DNA of 6,727 nucleotides from Candidatus Omnitrophota bacterium (GTDB lineage Bacteria; Omnitrophota; Gorgyraeia; Aquiviventales; Aquiviventaceae), in contig JACPSQ010000113.1 of assembly GCA_016193195.1 (NCBI GenBank), positions 1 through 6,727 on the forward strand, given 5' to 3'. The notes beneath the pieces were generated by a model. That model was not told where the DNA came from. It did not search any database and worked only from the letters and a program-made list of their open reading frames with translations. Within the stretch, counting starts at the first letter, position 1, and every line of letters starts with the position of its first letter. Both the position numbers and the translations under genes were made by a program. Of this stretch, positions 5,436 through 6,727 are shown piece by piece.

Positions 5436-6161
5436 ATGAAGCACCTCCTCATTGTCGGTCGCCCGGGCGTTGGCAAGACCACGCTCATGAAGCGGCTCAT
5501 CCACTCGTTGCAATCACGGCCCATTGACGGATTCCTGACCGAAGAGTTTCGCGAGCAGGAACAGCGGATCGGCTTCTGGCTCAGCCCACTGGATGGGCGG
5601 CAGGTCCTGCTCGCCCACCGGCGATCGGCGGAAGGCAGCCGTGTGGGCCCCTATAAGGTGAACGTCTCGGTGCTCGATGAGGTTGCGGTTCCCGTTATCC
5701 GCCGGGGGATGCAGCGCGCGTTCGTGTTGTTCCTCGACGAGCTGGGGAGCATGGAGCTCTGCTCCAAGCCGTTTGAGCAGGCGGTGCAACAGGCGTTTGA
5801 CCGCGGCCCCTCGATCGTTGCGACCGCAGGCGTCGCACCCATCCCGTTCCTTGAGCGGTTGAAGCGGCGCAAAGACGTTGAGCTCATCCCCCTGACGCGG
5901 GCAAACCGCGATGCGGTGGAGGAGGAGCTCACCGCTCGCTTGCACGCGCTCTGCGCGGAAGATGAGGCCGTGCGCGCACTCCAACGTCAGGCTGACCGGA
6001 TCTGCGAGATGATCGTTTCCGGGGACGTGCCGCAGATCGACATTGAGATTCAGCAGGCTGCGCTGCGAGAGGCTGTGGCACGGATGTTCCCGGACAAACA
6101 AGCGCTCTATCCGTTGATCTACGAAAGCCGATTCCGCCGGCTGTGGCAGCAATTCCGATAA
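5436..6161 (+). CDS. THEP1/DUF265-family P-loop NTPase with C-terminal extension
   Basis: This is a 241-residue cytoplasmic NTPase. The Walker A motif is GRPGVGKTT at residues 8-16, directly after the first strand. The family-typical IDGFLTEEFREQEQRIGFWL follows, then GSRVGPYKVNVSVLDEVAVP, and a Walker B with its continuation, FVLFLDELGSMELCSKPFEQAV (96-117, Asp101-Glu102). SIVATAGVAPIPFLERLK and the VELIPLTRANRD segment (148-159) complete the fold. The THEP1 family hydrolyses nucleoside triphosphates in vitro; its cellular role is not established. Members are usually about 170-190 residues. Here about 70 extra residues (about 172-241) follow: a predicted helical region ending in IYESRFRRLWQQFR that I do not recognise. 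The only reasonable start is ATG 5436, which has no Shine-Dalgarno and lies eight bases after the repeat element. The stop abuts the next ATG with no gap. Confidence 0.88.
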   Translation: MKHLLIVGRPGVGKTTLMKRLIHSLQSRPIDGFLTEEFREQEQRIGFWLSPLDGRQVLLAHRRSAEGSRVGPYKVNVSVLDEVAVPVIRRGMQRAFVLFLDELGSMELCSKPFEQAVQQAFDRGPSIVATAGVAPIPFLERLKRRKDVELIPLTRANRDAVEEELTARLHALCAEDEAVRALQRQADRICEMIVSGDVPQIDIEIQQAALREAVARMFPDKQALYPLIYESRFRRLWQQFR

Positions 6162-6552
6162 ATGATGAGTGCGTTTTTGTGGGCGCTGTTGACCGCGGCC
6201 ATTTGGGGTGTCGTGCCCCTGCTGGAGAAGCTGGGGTTGGGGAGCACCTCGCCCGCCGTCGGGGTCATGGTGCGGAGCTTCGGGGTCGTCGTCGGCCTGC
6301 TCTTCTTCGGTTGGCTCTGGTCACCGTGGTCTTCGCTCCGCCGGCGGGGGCTTGCTCGCGAGCTTCGTGGGGCAGTTCGCGTTTTACCACGCCCTCAAAT
6401 CCGGGGCGATCTCGCAGGTGACGCCGGTCGCCGGCGCCTACCCGTTGGTGGCGGCCCTCCTCGGGTGGTGGGTGCTCCGAGAGCCGCTGACGATGTCGCG
6501 CCTCCTTGGCGTCGTGTTCATCGTGACCGGTATCTTCCTCCTCCGTAAATGA
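6162..6552 (+). pseudogene. EamA/DMT-type half-size membrane transporter, frame-disrupted
   Basis: Two reading frames together encode one EamA-like protein with five hydrophobic segments. The first frame, from ATG 6162, gives AFLWALLTAAIWGVVPLLEK and VRSFGVVVGLLFFGWLW, then loses homology after about residue 61. The second frame, from about 6340 to the TGA at 6550-6552, gives GGGLLASFVGQFAFYHALKSG, VTPVAGAYPLVAALLGWW and GVVFIVTGIFLL. The switch lies near the CCGGCGGGGG run at 6341-6350. A one-base excess in the G run would restore a 129-residue reading. The loop between segments two and three then looks shorter than in relatives, so a small deletion with a length of 3n+2 is an alternative. 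Single-EamA-domain proteins of this kind are normally about 140 residues. It could be a genuine pseudogene or a sequencing/assembly error. The first frame stays open to 6548 with an Arg/Pro-rich nonsense tail. Confidence 0.75.
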
Positions 6553-6727
6553 GCACAAGGCTGGGCCTCGTCGGGTTGCCGAACGCAGGGAAGTCCACCC
6601 TGTTCAATGCGCTGACGGCGGCTCATGCGGCCGTCGCCCCCTACCCGTTCACCACGACCGATCAGAATGTGGGCGTGGCGGCAGTGGAGGACCCGCGGCT
6701 CTCTGCCTTGGCGTCGTGCCTGTCCCC
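6549..6727 (+). CDS. YchF/Obg-type GTPase, N-terminal fragment
   Basis: The first 59 codons of a TRAFAC-class GTPase are present; the rest lies beyond the window. The G1 P-loop is GLPNAGKST (residues 9-17), preceded by the strand LGLV and followed by LFNALT. PYPFTTTDQNVGVAAVEDPRL (31-51) matches the switch I region of the Obg/YchF group, where NYPFxTIxPNVGVV is the usual form. The start at residue 1 and this switch I make a YchF-like ribosome-associated NTPase more likely than Obg, which carries a long N-terminal domain. The NKxD or NxxE specificity motif that would decide between GTP and ATP is outside the window. The ATG overlaps the stop of the EamA frame (ATGA), indicating an operon. Confidence 0.82.
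   Translation, partial: MSTRLGLVGLPNAGKSTLFNALTAAHAAVAPYPFTTTDQNVGVAAVEDPRLSALASCLS

Overview
The window is a gene-dense, GC-rich bacterial chromosome segment in which every supportable gene lies on the + strand. The genes are broken or cut at both ends: the last 56 codons of trpC on the left and the first 59 codons of a YchF/Obg-type GTPase on the right. Intergenic gaps are short or absent, and several neighbours meet in 4-base start/stop overlaps (GTGA at 168-171, ATGA at 6549-6552; an ATGA at 4875-4878 is also available). Two gaps of more than 100 bases stand out because both are filled by imperfect inverted repeats built from degenerate heptamers. The gene mix (an exosortase-associated TIGR04073 secreted protein, a bacterial THEP1-type NTPase, a half-size EamA protein, a YchF-like GTPase) and the heptamer spacers suggest an uncultured lineage such as Candidatus Omnitrophota, another PVC-related group, or a deltaproteobacterium/NC10-like bacterium. 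This taxonomic call is inference only.

Layout: trpC 3' end (1-171); an HDAC/AcuC-family zinc deacetylase whose start overlaps the trpC stop (168-1124); heptamer inverted repeat 1 (1112-1235); nth, endonuclease III with an intact [4Fe-4S] cysteine set (1241-1891); a likely extended -10 promoter (1913-1921); a receiver-GGDEF response regulator with an excellent Shine-Dalgarno (1990-2877); dinB, DNA polymerase IV, 10 bases later (2888-4096); radC, a JAMM-motif protein (4129-4878); a signal-peptide-bearing TIGR04073-family protein (4893-5303); heptamer inverted repeat 2 (5310-5427); a THEP1/DUF265 P-loop NTPase with an unexplained C-terminal extension (5436-6161); a frame-disrupted EamA-type membrane protein (6162-6552); and the start of a YchF/Obg-like GTPase (from 6549).

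Functionally, the centre is a DNA-maintenance cluster: a base-excision glycosylase (Nth), a translesion polymerase (DinB) and RadC. A cyclic-di-GMP-synthesising response regulator is transcribed directly ahead of dinB. No LexA-type operator was seen, so any damage control of dinB would have to come through the promoter ahead of the response regulator or from another mechanism. The left and right ends are ordinary metabolic and housekeeping genes.

The most unusual features are the two intergenic elements. In each, a left arm of GTGAYNR-like heptamers in strict 7-base register faces a right arm of the reverse-complement heptamers across an unrelated central segment. They look like two members of one repeat class and are the best candidate here for something not covered by standard annotation.
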